From Agroathelia rolfsii (taxonomy: Eukaryota > Basidiomycota > Agaricomycetes > Amylocorticiales > Amylocorticiaceae): 64,000 nt of DNA. The stretch covers positions 434,001 to 498,000 of the forward strand of contig JABRWF010000008.1 of the NCBI GenBank assembly GCA_018343915.1, in the 5' to 3' direction. The notes beneath the pieces are model-generated. The model had not been told where the DNA came from, did no database searches, and worked only from the letters and a program-made list of their open reading frames with translations. Each line of letters begins with the position of its first letter. Position 1 is the stretch's first letter. A program made the position numbers and the translations under genes. Positions 34,292-47,364 of the stretch are shown one piece after another.

Positions 34292-37200
34292 TCAAGGTTG
34301 ATTTGACCCGCGCGATGGAGAAGGATGAAGATCATGGACGGAGCCGTCCGGCATAGGATTAGGAGAAACCTGCGGTAGCCCCTCATGGAGCGCCATAGAT
34401 GAATGAGATGGGTCTTCACGAGCTGGGTCAGCGAGAGAACTACGATGAGATGTCCAGTCCGCAGCAACCATGGACGTGGCAACTACCGTCGGAATCATGG
34501 TCATAAGTGAGGGGCTGAAGCATTTGTGAGTATCGACCGTAATTAATAATAGAAATAATAGTGAGCCGACTTACAGAGCAGACTGATCACGCTTTAGTCG
34601 CGCAGACCGGCTCTTGATCACAAAAGAGGAAGAACGTAGGCGACCGCCTCGGACGTTGGCAAAAGTACCTAGATTATCCCGGACAATCTCTATGGCTGAG
34701 TTCCATTCTTCGCTTTTGGATCTAGGCTTGGACAGCACTTCTTCACGAGGGAGAATGCGGAGCGCACGAAGAAGGACTTCAAACGGTCCATTAGGGAGCA
34801 TGCGAATGAGAGCACCAAGAGGAAGAGAGACAATTCCAATGGCAAGCGAGATACCCCACTCTCGGCCATTGATATGCGTGACCTGAAAGGCAGCCCCACC
34901 AATGAAGACGATGATAACCTGAACGACCAATTCTGAGACGAAAGCTCGTGAGTAACTCATTCACGACCGAGATAATCAAACGTACCGATCAAGGTGATGC
35001 CTATGAAGTACCAATTCCGTGACATACCCTCGAAGACATTCAAACGACTATCCAACCGGCGGCAATTGACTGAATTAAATATTTGCGCAAAGACAAATGC
35101 GTTGAAAACAAGCGTTTGAATTACAGCATTATTGTTTTTCGTGTTTTCGAAGCCGAGAATTTGTAATCCCGCGAAATGGAACAAGAGCGTCATGATGATT
35201 TGGTAGGTAGACTGGATCATGATTTGTTTGTACATCTCCACCGAGAATAGCGGAGCAGTTTTTACGTCTGGCTTGCGATCCAAGAGTGATTCCGAAGCAG
35301 GATCAGTAGCGAGAGCAAGAGCAGCAAAGGTGTCCATGATGATGTTAATCCAGAGCAACTGCACGGCGCTCAGGACGGAAGACTCAGATTGAGATGCGAC
35401 AGCCGTGACGAAGGTAATGACGCAGGCAGTGACGTTAGTTGAGATCTGGAACTGAAGGAACTTGCGCACGGCGTCGTTCACACAGCGTCCCCACATGATA
35501 GCCTTGACGATCGAATTGAAGTTATCATCCATGAGGATGATATCCGACGCCTCCTTTGCAACCTCCGTACCAGCAATGCCCATAGAAAACCCAACATCTG
35601 CGGTCTTCAGAGCTGGACCGTCGTTAGTACCATCGCCAGTAACGCCCACGATTCCTCCCAGTCTTTGCAACTGCGAGACGAGAATCCGCTTGTCATCTGG
35701 AGACGAGCGAGCCAGGACTTGAAGCCGGGGAACAACATCTTCCATCTCTTTCTGGCTGAGGTTGCGAAACGCAGGACCCTCTAAGACAAGCCCGCCCGTA
35801 TAAATGCCACATTGTGTCGCAATAGAACGGGCGGTGAGAGGGTTATCACCAGTGCACATCTTGACAGTAACTCCTGCCCTGTGGCATTTGGCAACAGCTT
35901 CACGAACGCCCTCTCGAAGAGGGTCCTCGAGGCCAGTGATTGCAACAAGAGTAAGATCGGCGGCCAGTTCGCTGTATCGAATCTAGACGATCATGTATTA
36001 GATTCTGGACATAGTAATAATCGAAAACCGCTTACTTCGCCTTTTTCATTCGGATGCGTGTTCTGAGGCGGCCACTGCTCGAAGTCCTTATAGCAAATAG
36101 CGATTGTACGAAGCATCTGATTGGCATAAAAGATGATTGTCCGCGTGATGTTCTTCTCCGCCATCCCGTCGATATCTGACACCTCTATTTCGTCCGATTC
36201 GTGCGCATTTGCGGCTTCTTCACCCGGCTTACGGACAACAACATGCCTCGTTGTATGCTTCATAACGATCTCGCTGGCGCCCTTGACGTACATCCGCCAA
36301 CGATCGGACCGACCATTTGCTCCAGGAATTTTGACTACGACAGCCATGGCTTTGCGCTCGCTCGAGAACGGGATCATCTGAACGATTTTTGCCTCCGAGC
36401 GCACGGTACGGTAGTCTTCCCACCCAAGGTCTTGGGCCATTGTGAGTAGCGCCGTCTCGGTCTTGCTCCCAACGAACGACAGCTTGCCGGTCTCCGGGTC
36501 CTCGTCTTCAAATGCCGTAGAATTAATCGCGATCGCCTCGTTGAACAGCTTGCATAGGGCAGGTGACATCACCTGACCCAGCTCGCTCTGGTCAAGTGGA
36601 AAGTCATCCCCATGTCCCGCTTCTGATGCCGACGACGAAGAGGTGGAGGAAGAGGGGGACTGTGGTTTATCATCGCCACGAGGGGGCTCAGCTTTGTTCT
36701 CCTTTTGTTGCGGAGACTCTTTGCCAATGTGCGAGCGACCCACGTTAGCCTTGATGTCTCGCACGAACTTGGCGTGGATGCCGACTGAGCCAGCTACAAC
36801 AGTCATCTTGTTCTCGGTCAGCGTGCCTGTCTTATCCGTGCAAATAACAGATGCATTCGCCATGGTCTCACAGGAGCCAAGTACTCGCACAAGGAGCTTC
36901 TCCTTCGTCATACGTTTTGTCGCGAACGCGAGAGCAAGCGTAACCGCCAAAGGAAGGCCTAGTAAAAGACGAGTATCAAATATTCAGTACTATAAAAGTT
37001 GTGAGAGCTGCTGCAGAATAGTACCTTCCGGAACAGCGACAACAATCAACGTCACAGCGATGATCATAATCTGCACAAATGCAATGCCTTTTTCACTTGG
37101 GGTGCTAAAAACGGAAGCGTGCATGTACGCGATCAATGCCGAATCCTCGCGCGGGCGCGTACGCGTATATATTCAAATGTTACTCACTGATACTCTTGGC

Positions 37201-39189
37201 CCTTCCCGAGTTGGATGAAAAATCTGATCATGAGCGCCGCAAAGAGCAGCAGGCCAGATAGACTGCCAAGTTTGGCGATGAGCTCTGCGAGTGCATTCAG
37301 CTTGAGCTGCAGCGGTGTGTTCTCCGCGTCCCCGCGTAATGCTAAAAATAATGCAATCAGTGACACTGTGACAGAAAACGGGAAAGGTAAAAATGATAAC
37401 TATAAAAAGCAAGCAGCCGGAACTTGAATCCGGCCGACATACGGCATACAAAAAGAGCAAGAGGAAATTGACACCCAACGCACCCATCATAATCCGTCCA
37501 TTAAAGCTCTTGGTTCCGACAGCGACGACGACATAGCGTCCAAAGCCCTCGAGGACTTTGCTGCCACTGACCATGAAGCAATCCGTGTGCTTCGCTCGAT
37601 CGCCCAGACCCATGCATTCCTCGTAAGACATCTTTTGGATGGCATCACTCTCGCCCGTAGCGCCAGACTCGTCACATCGTACATTATGGCCCGTGATGAA
37701 GACTCCATCGCAGGGAATAATTTCTCCCGGCTCCAGCAGAGCAATATCACCTACGACAACCTCCTTGACGTCAATGACGTGTTCCTGTCCGCCGCGAATT
37801 ACTTTCACACCGCGCTCCTCTTTTTGACTGTTGAGCTTTTGGAATTGACGCTCTTTTTGCCAGTCGTTGAGAGACCCGACCAATACCTTGGTAGAGAGAC
37901 GTTAATCGCCGATACTAGACAGAAATGAGTCATGTAGACTGCTTACGACGATCGCAATCGCAATAATAATTGCAACGCCTTCGACCCAGTCAACAGGAGG
38001 TTCGCCTGGTTCTCGCGGCGTACCAAAATCCTGGAACAGGCCCAAGGCGAGGGATACAACAGCAGATATAGACAGCAAGATCTAGAGTCATTAAGAAGCA
38101 ATAGTGAGGATGTCATTATTTTTTGTTAAATGAATTTGAGCTAACCAAAACTTTGTCCTTCAACGCCAGCCACATGAGCCCCCAAATACTTTTCGTTGCA
38201 CGCGCCGGTAATACATTGTTGCCGTAGACGCGCTTGCGCTCCGATAACGGAACCGACGATTGATCCACCTCTTGTCGGTCATGTTGCTGGGAAGCGCCCT
38301 CGCCTGCCCCTGCATCGCCTTTCCCGCCACCACCATGATCTACGGCAATCATATCATTCCCAAGCCCAACATCCTTGTCTGTTTTTAGACCATTCAAAAG
38401 TCCATCAATGCCACCGATATCCTTCAGCGCCTCCAGATTCTTGGGATCAAGCATACTCGCAAGTTGAAACGGCCCGAACGAGAAAGGCGCCGGATCAGGC
38501 TCATCCATATCGATACTGGTATGCTCAGGGCTGTGGTTGCTCGCATCAGCATCTGCATCTACATGCGCTTCACCAGAGGACCGCCTTGAGCCAGGAGTTA
38601 TGCCGACATGTTCGTGTGAACCCCTGGAGGAAGGAACGGGAGAGCGCGGCCGCAACTCCATACTTCCAGCATCATCATCGTCGGAAATTCGTTTGCTACT
38701 GCTTGAAGACGTTGTGCGTACATGCGTACGAGACGATTTATCATCGCGAGAAAAGGTCTGATGTGGAGATGCTAGTGTGCTTTCCCCTACGGAGCTGGCC
38801 TGACTGCTAAAGCTGCCTTTTCGATGCGAATGATAGTTACTCGGCGCCATTAGAAAAGTTGCTTTGTGCGAAGGTGGCGTCGAAGGGGCAAAATGCACGG
38901 ATGTTTGCGGAGACGGGGTACGAGGGGGTACGTCAGAAGAGTGGCCATCGCTAGAAGTGAGAGGAGGCGAATCGAGGGACGGACGTCTTTCATAGGCAGT
39001 AGAGGGAGGGGAGAGGTAAGCAGGGTCACTGGGAGAGCGTCTATGCTGGGTAGCACCCAAATAAGAAGACCTGAGAGCAGGGGAAGGAGGACACGAATTT
39101 GGAGGTTTATTGTCTTCACCGTCGTTTGGCGTTGTCGAAGAGAAATCGGTATCAGTAGTAACAATCTGTGGAATACTGCTGCCTGGCAT
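34292..39189 (-). CDS. PMC1: P-type Ca2+-transporting ATPase, PMC1/PMCA type (P2B)
   Basis: Pumps Ca2+ out of the cytosol, in fungi mainly into the vacuole or across the plasma membrane. Nine exons, 39189-38146, 38081-37947, 37886-37484, 37341-37188, 37104-37025, 36958-36036, 35982-34986, 34932-34575 and 34514-34292, give 1438 residues. All hallmarks are present: CDESGATGESDA (TGES loop near 470), VVAVPEGLPLAVTL in TM4, the phosphorylated Asp in CTDKTGTLTENKM (about 647), MCTGDNPLTA, and GVTGDGTNDGPALKTADVG. The M5-M6 region reads KFLQFQISTNVTA and LLWINIIMDTFAALALA. The first 300 or so residues are a Ser/Pro/His-rich disordered extension, longer than in yeast Pmc1. The C-terminal tail is also Ser/Pro-rich. 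Confidence 0.95.
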
Positions 39190-42100
39190 ATTTCAAAACA
39201 ATAAAATCCCAAAAAAAAAATGGACTGTTGATGTGAGAAACAGTCAAACACAGCCAGAAGTCAACCAGAGTATGGACACGAGGGAAGAGAGACAGTAGAT
39301 AGGATAGGCGGTGCAACCCATGAAGCTGTCATATAGTCCCAACGAGAGCACAGCCCGCCTCCAGGGAACTTCTACATAGAATCTTTTGCTTCCGAAGGTG
39401 CCAGGGGGTGCTGACTCTCCGCCCTGGGCCGAAGCAGCTCAATCCACTGGCAGCATTGCCGCTCACCATGCCCCACCAAGCCTTAAAAACACGACATACA
39501 AGCCTTCAGAAGGGTCATTAATCGTATCTCTTTGCATTCCATGTCCCACCGGGTCTTACTGTCCGGAAACAGCCCTCTCTTTTTCTCGTCGGGACAATCG
39601 CCTGACCCGCCCTTATACAACCAGCAGTGCCGTTGCATACAGCCTCCATGACATATGATGCATGATGCCCAGCTGATTTCCCCTCAGAATCACTTGGTAT
39701 TGCTCGCTTGCAGATGAATAGGTCCAATAGCTATCTGAGTGTCTTCAGTGTGAAGAACTACAGCACGCTTACGATCTTCGGAGACGATCTGGCATGCGAT
39801 TCCGGCGGAGTACTTTCACACCAGAAGATTCGTTCTAGCTGAGCGCTTAGTACCAAGCTGTCGGCATAAACGCTCCAGTTAGCTCTGTTCTCTGGTTAGC
39901 GCTCGGGCAGGTGAGTTCAGCGCTTCGTTGTTGTCTTAACATTGTTCATGCGTCAAGAGCTCTATATGCGAATATTCATATTCCTCTAAACGTCCGTAAA
40001 CAGCCTGGGCCATATCGTATCTACCGTTCTTCGTGACCGTCGGAGCATCATAAATCATGGATCATCTACAACTGAGAAAGTTCTATGGGATGTTCGATAG
40101 CAGCTAATGCTGTGTCAGTGACGCTGATAGATCTCTTGCCTTAATCGAGAGAGCACCCTTAATCTTCACATGGAATCTTCTCCGTGCCGAGATTTCCTTC
40201 TATGTGCAGGCAGTGCATAATCACACCTGAAATGTTCCTGCTAACCAGCAGGCCAAGCTGTTCTTAATTTCTGTAAATCGATAATTCATAGTTTATCGCT
40301 CATTTCTATTACAAATTACTGTAACAGATCACCTCGATGAATAAAATACCTATGATCAATTCCTTAGGAAGCCGCCCGTGAATTGCGTTTGGTATTCATT
40401 GCACCTCCATCGACGATGTGTAGCAAGGCTCACCATTCTCACACAGCCCTGTATGTCCGTACGCAGCACTGAATTACATTGTCAGCGAAGAGACAGCTTT
40501 ACATGCGCACGCATGGAAACACACATGCCCATACTACGCTGCCCCCGCTATTACTGCTAGCTTCATTGACGTTGACAATCTCAGTAAGGCTATGCATAAC
40601 CTGCGTGATAGTCGTGTTCATTTACCTCTTTGTTGTCCCTGTTTTAGGACCTCGCAGTCTTTATTTACCCTCACACCACTCCTTTGGTAATGATCCGTTT
40701 CATAGACGATACACGCATAGCTACCACATGGGAGCGTTATTTTTGCTTTCACCTTTACGTTGACACGTGTAAATCATAAGCACCTATGCATGTCGAGCGG
40801 TCTGACCTTTGAATTTATCTTCTTTCTCTTTTCTTTTCTTCTTTGATATCTAAGTCTGCCGATCGAGCATCTTGCCTTCCAAAATACTTGAAGGCTGTGT
40901 GAAAAAAGCCCAAACAACGCAAAAATGGAATAAACGTCCTGCCGTGGAAAAATTTTATGCTTATGTGCCTTGCAAAACAGTTTTCCTCTCCTTGCCCTTT
41001 GTCACAAAAATTTAAAGAACGGAGCGACAAATTTTCCTCTTAATTGAAAAAAGAATTTCCCAGAAGAAAATGCAGGATGGTGCTAACAAGTATCCGTCCG
41101 GATTTGTATAAACCAGAATCACGAGCGCTTATCTGGCGATATGGATCTGAGTGGACAGATCAAACATCTTAACAATTTACTTCATAAGTATGTTCAACTA
41201 CTCAAGCAGATTCATGTATCTTGAACGCTCAGGATTATGTCAATTTTTTCTCTAAGCAAGGTAAAAGAAAGGAGACCAGTTGTTAGGAACGACTCCTCCT
41301 TACCATAGGTTGCTGGCTCGTCAATGATATTGTCAAATTGGTCTTGCACAGCCCCGTCCAGATCTAATACCATTATTACTTCCGTGGCACGATTCTCTAA
41401 TTAATTCTCTAATTAAGGCGGGCCCATCCGAAGTCACGTGTCTGAGCTACATGGCGATCATCAGCGTTCCCGGTACATTCTCCCGTTCCCACATCTTCTT
41501 CGGTATGCAGGCGCATGCAAAATGTAATCATAAGGGCACCTTCCCTCTCCATAGGTGGTGTCGGATGGCTAGGTCACTTGAGACATCCACTAGGCTGCCA
41601 ACTTGGCTTCCAAGTCCCCTTGGCTCTCGATTTATGAATGCTGGCACTGCATTCCGGACCTCCAGCAACAATTACATATACCTTCATTATCCGGCTGACA
41701 ATGTGTTGCATTACTAAGACTCTGATGTCTCGCGCGTCCGGCTCGGATCCACCGACTCGTATTTCTTAGCGATATGTAAACGATGCCATCATATCGCACC
41801 AATAACCTACATGGGGCATGGGGCTGTGGACCTTTAGTTAATGGTATGTAATTTTGTACCGACACCAGTATATGATGCATCATCCTTTGAGATCCCAATT
41901 TCCCTCTTCCCTCTCCAGATATCGATACGATACATTTGGGGCGTCATACTAGCATGGACTGGCTGACTTTGAAGTTTGATATCACACGCGCTAGAATGCG
42001 CATTCACCTCAGATCACTATCAGATCATGTGCGTTCGCACAGCCTACATGGTCTGGAACCGATTGGTACTGAGTTCCTAGTGTTCCATGTGCGAACCTAC

Positions 42101-43097
42101 AGCCTCGCCGCCCAGGTGCGGAATACGTGCGTTTTCTTTCTCTCTTTCTTTCGGTTCCGTCATGTCACCCAGCCGACTACGTCAATTTGTGCAAACATTT
42201 TGGCTTGTACAAAAAGCCAGTATTCGCTTCCTCACTCAAGAAACATTTACTAACACCAGCGTCGCCTTTCCATATCCAAAGGCTATGAGTATAAGGGTGG
42301 CGTGACCTTGCACTGCCTATTATTTGTGCCAGGAACACGTTTTCGCAAACTTTATCGCCGGTGACCTGAACGTTGCTTTACAAACCGTAAAAAGTGGTAT
42401 CACGTGTGCACAATATATTTCGCTATACAATTGCGTGTACCCAAAACAGAGCCGCATCATGATTGGGATTGCAAAATATCATGTCACTAAGAAAAATATT
42501 GTGTTCAGTCACACAGCTATGAGACTCCCTATGATGCTATCTATGACTCTGTGGCTACGCACAGCCACATCAGATCAACCAGAAAGATGTTGGCACAATC
42601 ATGCAAGGTTGATCAGACTATCTCTCTTGAAGCTTAAGTTTCTCTACCAAAGGTCTAAAGTTCCAACCGGGGCTCTCAAACCTCAATAAGACCGAATGCA
42701 ATAAAATATAAATCGCCCCATCCATCATGAGTGTTGCGCTAAAGGGATAATCGACGTTTAAACGAGAACCCGCAATCGGATTTACGGGGCCGAAAAAACG
42801 TCACAATCATTCTATATATCGAGTATCTCAATGTACTGATTTCAGCGTTGATCATTTTGAACACCATTTGTGTGAAGAAATACTATATCTTGCAACTTCA
42901 AATGCATTGGTACTGCAGTAGCTCTGGGCAGCGGGCATTGTGCGTCATCAGAGTATCAGCTCCGGGTCAGCTTCGGAACCTATGTCAGTTTGGCTAGTGC
43001 ATCCCTAAAACAAGGGTAACAAAGGAAATAACAGGTCTCTAGCGTTCACATGCCTGGCAATAGTATGACACGTAGCACCCAGCTATTCATCGATATG
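39190..43097. other. Gene-poor stretch, 3.9 kb
   Basis: The largest non-coding stretch in the window. Open frames are short and lack domains, splice support or composition bias. The left few hundred bases hold the Ca2+-ATPase promoter. A short tandem duplication of ATTCTCTAATTA lies at about 41391-41415. No terminal repeats, tRNA or transposase remnants were recognised. Confidence 0.45.
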
Positions 43098-44031
43098 TCA
43101 AGGCAGCCAATCACGAACAGCACGAATCATGCGCACACCACTAGCACCTCGCCAGAAGTGACCCGCCTCGTCGATCTGTGCAGCCGTCACACGTCCATGA
43201 GCACGTTCACGCAACGCATGGGCCCAGGAGTCATAAGATGAGCTTGCAGTGAATTCGTCCCGGGTCCCGTAGATAATCAAAATATTAGAGTTCTCATCGT
43301 CAGCAAGGGCGTTTAGACCGCGCTCGTACGTGGCGCCATGAAAGCATGTTAACGGTATCCGAGGTCCAAGAGGGTAAGAGAGCAGGAGGTGGCTTGTCTT
43401 TATGCTGGCGATCGTAGGATGGAGAGAGGATATTAGAGCGCCGTGGGAGTATCCCTATGGGGTGTGTCCAAAAAAAGATGAGGCCAAATACATCGTCTGA
43501 GTCAACGCCTTGCATAACAGCACGATAATTAAGAAAATAAGGATGCATACAACAAACACCAGGGATACAACTTCTTCGCTAATCCTCTGCATCGCCCATT
43601 TCACGACATCTTTCAGGTCTTCCGCCTCTGTCAGACCCGAGAAAGACGACCGTCCCTGCGAGCGACCAACTCCGCGGGAGTTGAATCTTACGACAAAATA
43701 GTCGTTTTCCAGAAGTGCCTTGGTTTCAACCAACTTTAGTACGCTGTGTGTACAAGTGACATTTGCGTATACGTATAGCGAAGACGGTTCACGTCATGGA
43801 TCATGGGCGGTGCAAATCCCTATAGATGTTAAGATTCTGATGGTATAGCTCAAGCGCTATTAAGGGTGTGGCATACGGGTCTAAAAGGGTGCCTCCTAGC
43901 CACGACCATGGATGTAAGCATATAGCCAGCTTATGGTAGTCACCTGGCCGAGTTGAGCACAGGTGGACGCACTCGGCTTGCAGAGAGATGCCGTTTGGAA
44001 GTGGAATATATTCTTCGACGGTTACAGACAT
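43098..44031 (-). CDS. Alpha/beta hydrolase
   Basis: 231 residues from three exons, 44031-43877, 43743-43560 and 43454-43098. The alpha/beta hydrolase fold is clear: LAICLHPWSWLGG after strand 3, VVRFNSRGVGRSQG, the nucleophile elbow GYSHGA (Ser about 116), the acid in LIIYGTRDEFT and the His in DEAGHFW. It resembles the dienelactone-hydrolase-like or KANL3/Tex30-like small hydrolases of fungi, whose substrates are mostly unknown. Introns are longer than usual here (133 and 105 bases) but both are GT-AG and needed for frame. The start at MSVTVEEYIPLPNG is chosen because upstream sequence has no family match. Confidence 0.82.
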
Positions 44032-44617
44032 ATTAAAATGCCTATCTTTGATTGTACACCGCTCCTGCAAGTATGAGTGGGGTCAGAGCTGCATAAGCTT
44101 GATGATAGTGGTGGAGAGAGGGCAGTGCAATGACTTATTTATACTTAGCAACAACGCATATCCGAGTCCCGCGTAAACAAGACCAACAATCGCAACTCGC
44201 AACTGAAATTGTACGTCCCTGACATTGCAATTTGTCAACAGGAGCTAAGAACGTAATTCATCGCAGGTCATAATAACGCTTAGCACGACAAGTACTTCAG
44301 GTTGAAATTACTCAGAGAATTTAGTGCTGCTAGATTTGAATCCACTTACAGTTTTGGTTTGCTGGACCTGAAAATCAAAGACAGATGCTTACATGAACAT
44401 GAAATAATAAGAGTCATTGAATCGCCTTATCGGTATCCAAGATACAGTGTGAATAATGTGCATTTATCTACTATTGGGGATAGGCTGTGTATAATGGAAA
44501 CGGTATCAATGTAAATACGCAATGTCAATATCAATTCATGAATGAACCCGAAAAAAGAAAGAGACCAATCCAAAGTAGTTCGTCTTAACTACCAAAGTCT
44601 TTCATCATACCAATGCC
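44032..44617. other. Intergenic, 586 bases
   Basis: Promoter of the hydrolase gene and 3' flank of the phosphatase gene. No gene or repeat seen. Confidence 0.4.
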
Positions 44618-46656
44618 CTACTTTTCGGCACTATCGGCATTCCGAGCAGCGCTCTTCACTCTCTCTCGCTGGATCTTCTTCAGCGTCTCGCCGAAGGCGG
44701 CCATGTCCAACGGGGAAAGTGTATCTCTCAAGAGGTGATCCGCCGTAAGGCGCATATTGGCCATCTCGAGCGCCATGTTAGGTGTACCGGGTGTATTGGG
44801 CAATGTATGTTCGCTGCTCCTGTGCGAGAACGAGGGATGGAGGTCTCCATTTCTGGACCGGGGTACTGAATAACCTGTGGTGTCGGGAGTCGTGGCCGAA
44901 GTGGAGGCTCCACCGAGGCTGAGAGGTGTGCCGAACATGGAGGAAGCTGATGTCGTTGAAAGCGATGACAATTTGGAGGCGGACGCCACCGATCCGGCCT
45001 GTAATCGAGCTAGATGTGCTGTGCTGCAGGGTATCGTAGAATGGGGCTTTGTGCTCCTGAACTGGGCAGCGCCAGGACCCAAGCCGGCTGCAACAACCTT
45101 ATCCGGTGTAGGCGCATAGCCGCTGGTCTCGTAAACTTCAAGCTGCTTCAGGAATGACTCGCTAGGGCTGAACAGAGGCAGAGCTATGCAAGGCAGTTCA
45201 TTCATTGAATGCTTATTATAAAATCTAGGGCACATACCGTTTCCAATGTATTTCGAAAAAGCTAAACTGGCGGGGATATGTTGGGATTTCATCACTGTAA
45301 CATAAAAGAGGTGAATGGAGCCGAAGGATTGTGAATCAATGAAAAGACGTACGGTAAGCGCACACCACAGCTATCGCGCGACTTTCCATTTGAGAATGTA
45401 CAAGGACCACGGGAGATAGTACATCATTATCGTCATCCTCATCGCCACCATCCGTCAAGGAATAGGCTGATTGCTTATCCGTGTAATCGAGGGCTTCTTC
45501 GATAAAATCGACTGCGGTGGGCAGTGCCAACACGAGCTCTGCGCTGCCGGTGGTGGAACTGCGGAGGGTGATGCCATGGTGTACAGCTCCGTTGGCAGAA
45601 AGTACATCCTTGGGTAATTTAGACGGACTCAGAGATAGGACATGTGTGATGCCAAGCTCTGAAAGGAGGACGGACGCTTCTACCGGATCCGTTGGGAATT
45701 CGCTGTGCAAGATAGCTGCTCGGTAACCTGTGTCTCTCTGTGTTAAAGATTGATAAACGAACCTATTAATATATAATTTCTTGTTGAAGATAGGGATAGT
45801 ATCCTCCAGTTTGCTCAGATATCTGCGGACGTCGCTTGGTTGACGACGCAGCCAGGAAACATATGCTGGGTATGTTGAAGGGGGTTGAGGCTGTCCAGTC
45901 GCAGAAAGAAACGAATTACAGGATGCAAACACCTGGAGTTGACGCACAAAACCATAGTTGGGGCAAACTTGCGGTCTGCCTGTGTGAAAAGGAAGCGTAA
46001 GCTTAACTTGATAACAGAATACCAGACCAGCTAACAAGAAAGCCGTACGTTGTTTAACAAATTTGATGGCATCTAGGGCGTCCACCTGGCGTAATCTTAT
46101 CACTACGTGCCAACAGATCAAGATCATCAATTCAGATGTTATACATTTTTGGTGTCAACTTACGATATGCACACACAATAGTGACGCTCCGTGATACGCC
46201 CATGAAACAATGGACCAGTATCTTGTTCTTGTCTTTGCTAAGATTTTTCTCATCCTCCAATTCGTCGGTTTTTTGGACCCTACTTCCTATGACACTTTCG
46301 ATGAAATCACAGGCAGCAGGGAAATGTGGTAATATGTTTTCGTATTCTGAGTCTTCTACAGAAATGCCCATGTGTCGTCGACTACCTGTCATGCCACTCT
46401 CGTCCGGTTTGACCGGAAAGTCCGGACAGACAGAAAGAATGTGTGTAATGCCATGGGCGTCCAGAATGTCTTTGGATGTGGCGGCCGTAAGACTGATGAT
46501 AGGGGTAAAGCGGGATTTGTTAGGTACATACTACTACCGGAGACTTTGATCCATCCATACGTACTCGCCAATATATAGCCTATCGTCTATGATGGCATCC
46601 AAGTGATGTAGTTTGATTGCGTTACGTTGCGTTGTCGGAGTGTTTTCTGAAAACAT
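44618..46656 (-). CDS. Dual-specificity phosphatase with an active and a degenerate catalytic domain
   Basis: 581 residues from six exons: 46656-46565, 46492-46164, 46102-46028, 45979-45353, 45294-45238 and 45183-44618. The first DSP domain (about residues 20-185) starts AIIDDRLYIGDL, has GITHILSVCPDF, and carries the full active site VHCFMGVSRS (Cys-X5-Arg, about residue 125), followed by CAYLIRLRQVDALDAIKFVK. The second (about 220-400) repeats the fold: KKLYINRF, LGITHVLSLSP, CAYLMKSQHIPASLAF. Its active-site loop reads LVHSQMESRAI: Ser replaces Cys and the Arg spacing is short, so it should be inactive. The Ser/Thr-rich tail ends in a helix. The 48-base intron 46027-45980 is a multiple of three, so its retention would also keep frame. 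Confidence 0.85.
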
Positions 46657-47364
46657 GGTTTTTTATTATTCAACTTCCTAGATGACAAGGTCCTTGTTGT
46701 GGCGACAGTCCAAAGCAGAGATTCGGTTTCTTCATAAGATTCAAAAGTGCGGCCGCGTATGGTATAAGAGGAGTGAGCGGCGACCCTATCTGAGCAGATA
46801 CCCCCTTCAAGGATGCATGTGGTATGAGTGAAATGAGTCTGGTGGTTAGGGTCATGGCGACTACTAGCATGAGTATAGTGGCACATAAGTGTCGCCGTCC
46901 TGGCCGTCTCTATTATTACGTGTGCAGCGACTACTAACGTGACTTGCCGAATCGGTTAAAGCCAACCGCCGACGGAACCAACATGACAAATGTAGCATTA
47001 CAAGTTCAGTTTAGTTTCAACACTACAGTTTCAACTTCTCAAGCAGCCCAGAAATACCGTAATGTTGTATCTTCCTGCAACATCGCAAACAGAAATTCAT
47101 TATCAATGAGCATGAGGCTAGCTTCTGCATGCGAGTTACCTTGAGGTACTTGCTATAGGCTATATTGTCTCCCGAAAGGCTGCGGGCTGTCTGCGGCCGA
47201 CGTCGTTAGAGTTCGTCATAGGGTATAATACCGTGACGTATCAACACGCACTGATCCATGCGCCGACGCATGAGAGCAACCGACCCGATCGGTGTCCAAC
47301 GCCGCAATTCACCTCTTATAAGCTAAGCCACGCGTTCTGTTGCAGCGATTGAACATACTGCACC
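46657..47364. promoter_or_regulatory. Divergent promoter region, phosphatase / luciferase-like gene
   Basis: 708 bases between divergent starts. On the right, TATAAG at about 47318 lies some 47 bases upstream of the luciferase-like start. Nothing else distinct was seen. Confidence 0.35.

Noticed and set aside
45745..45780. Possible 35-base intron in exon 4 of the phosphatase gene
   Set aside because: GT and AG are present but removing it shifts the frame away from the second phosphatase domain, and reading through keeps the fold landmarks.
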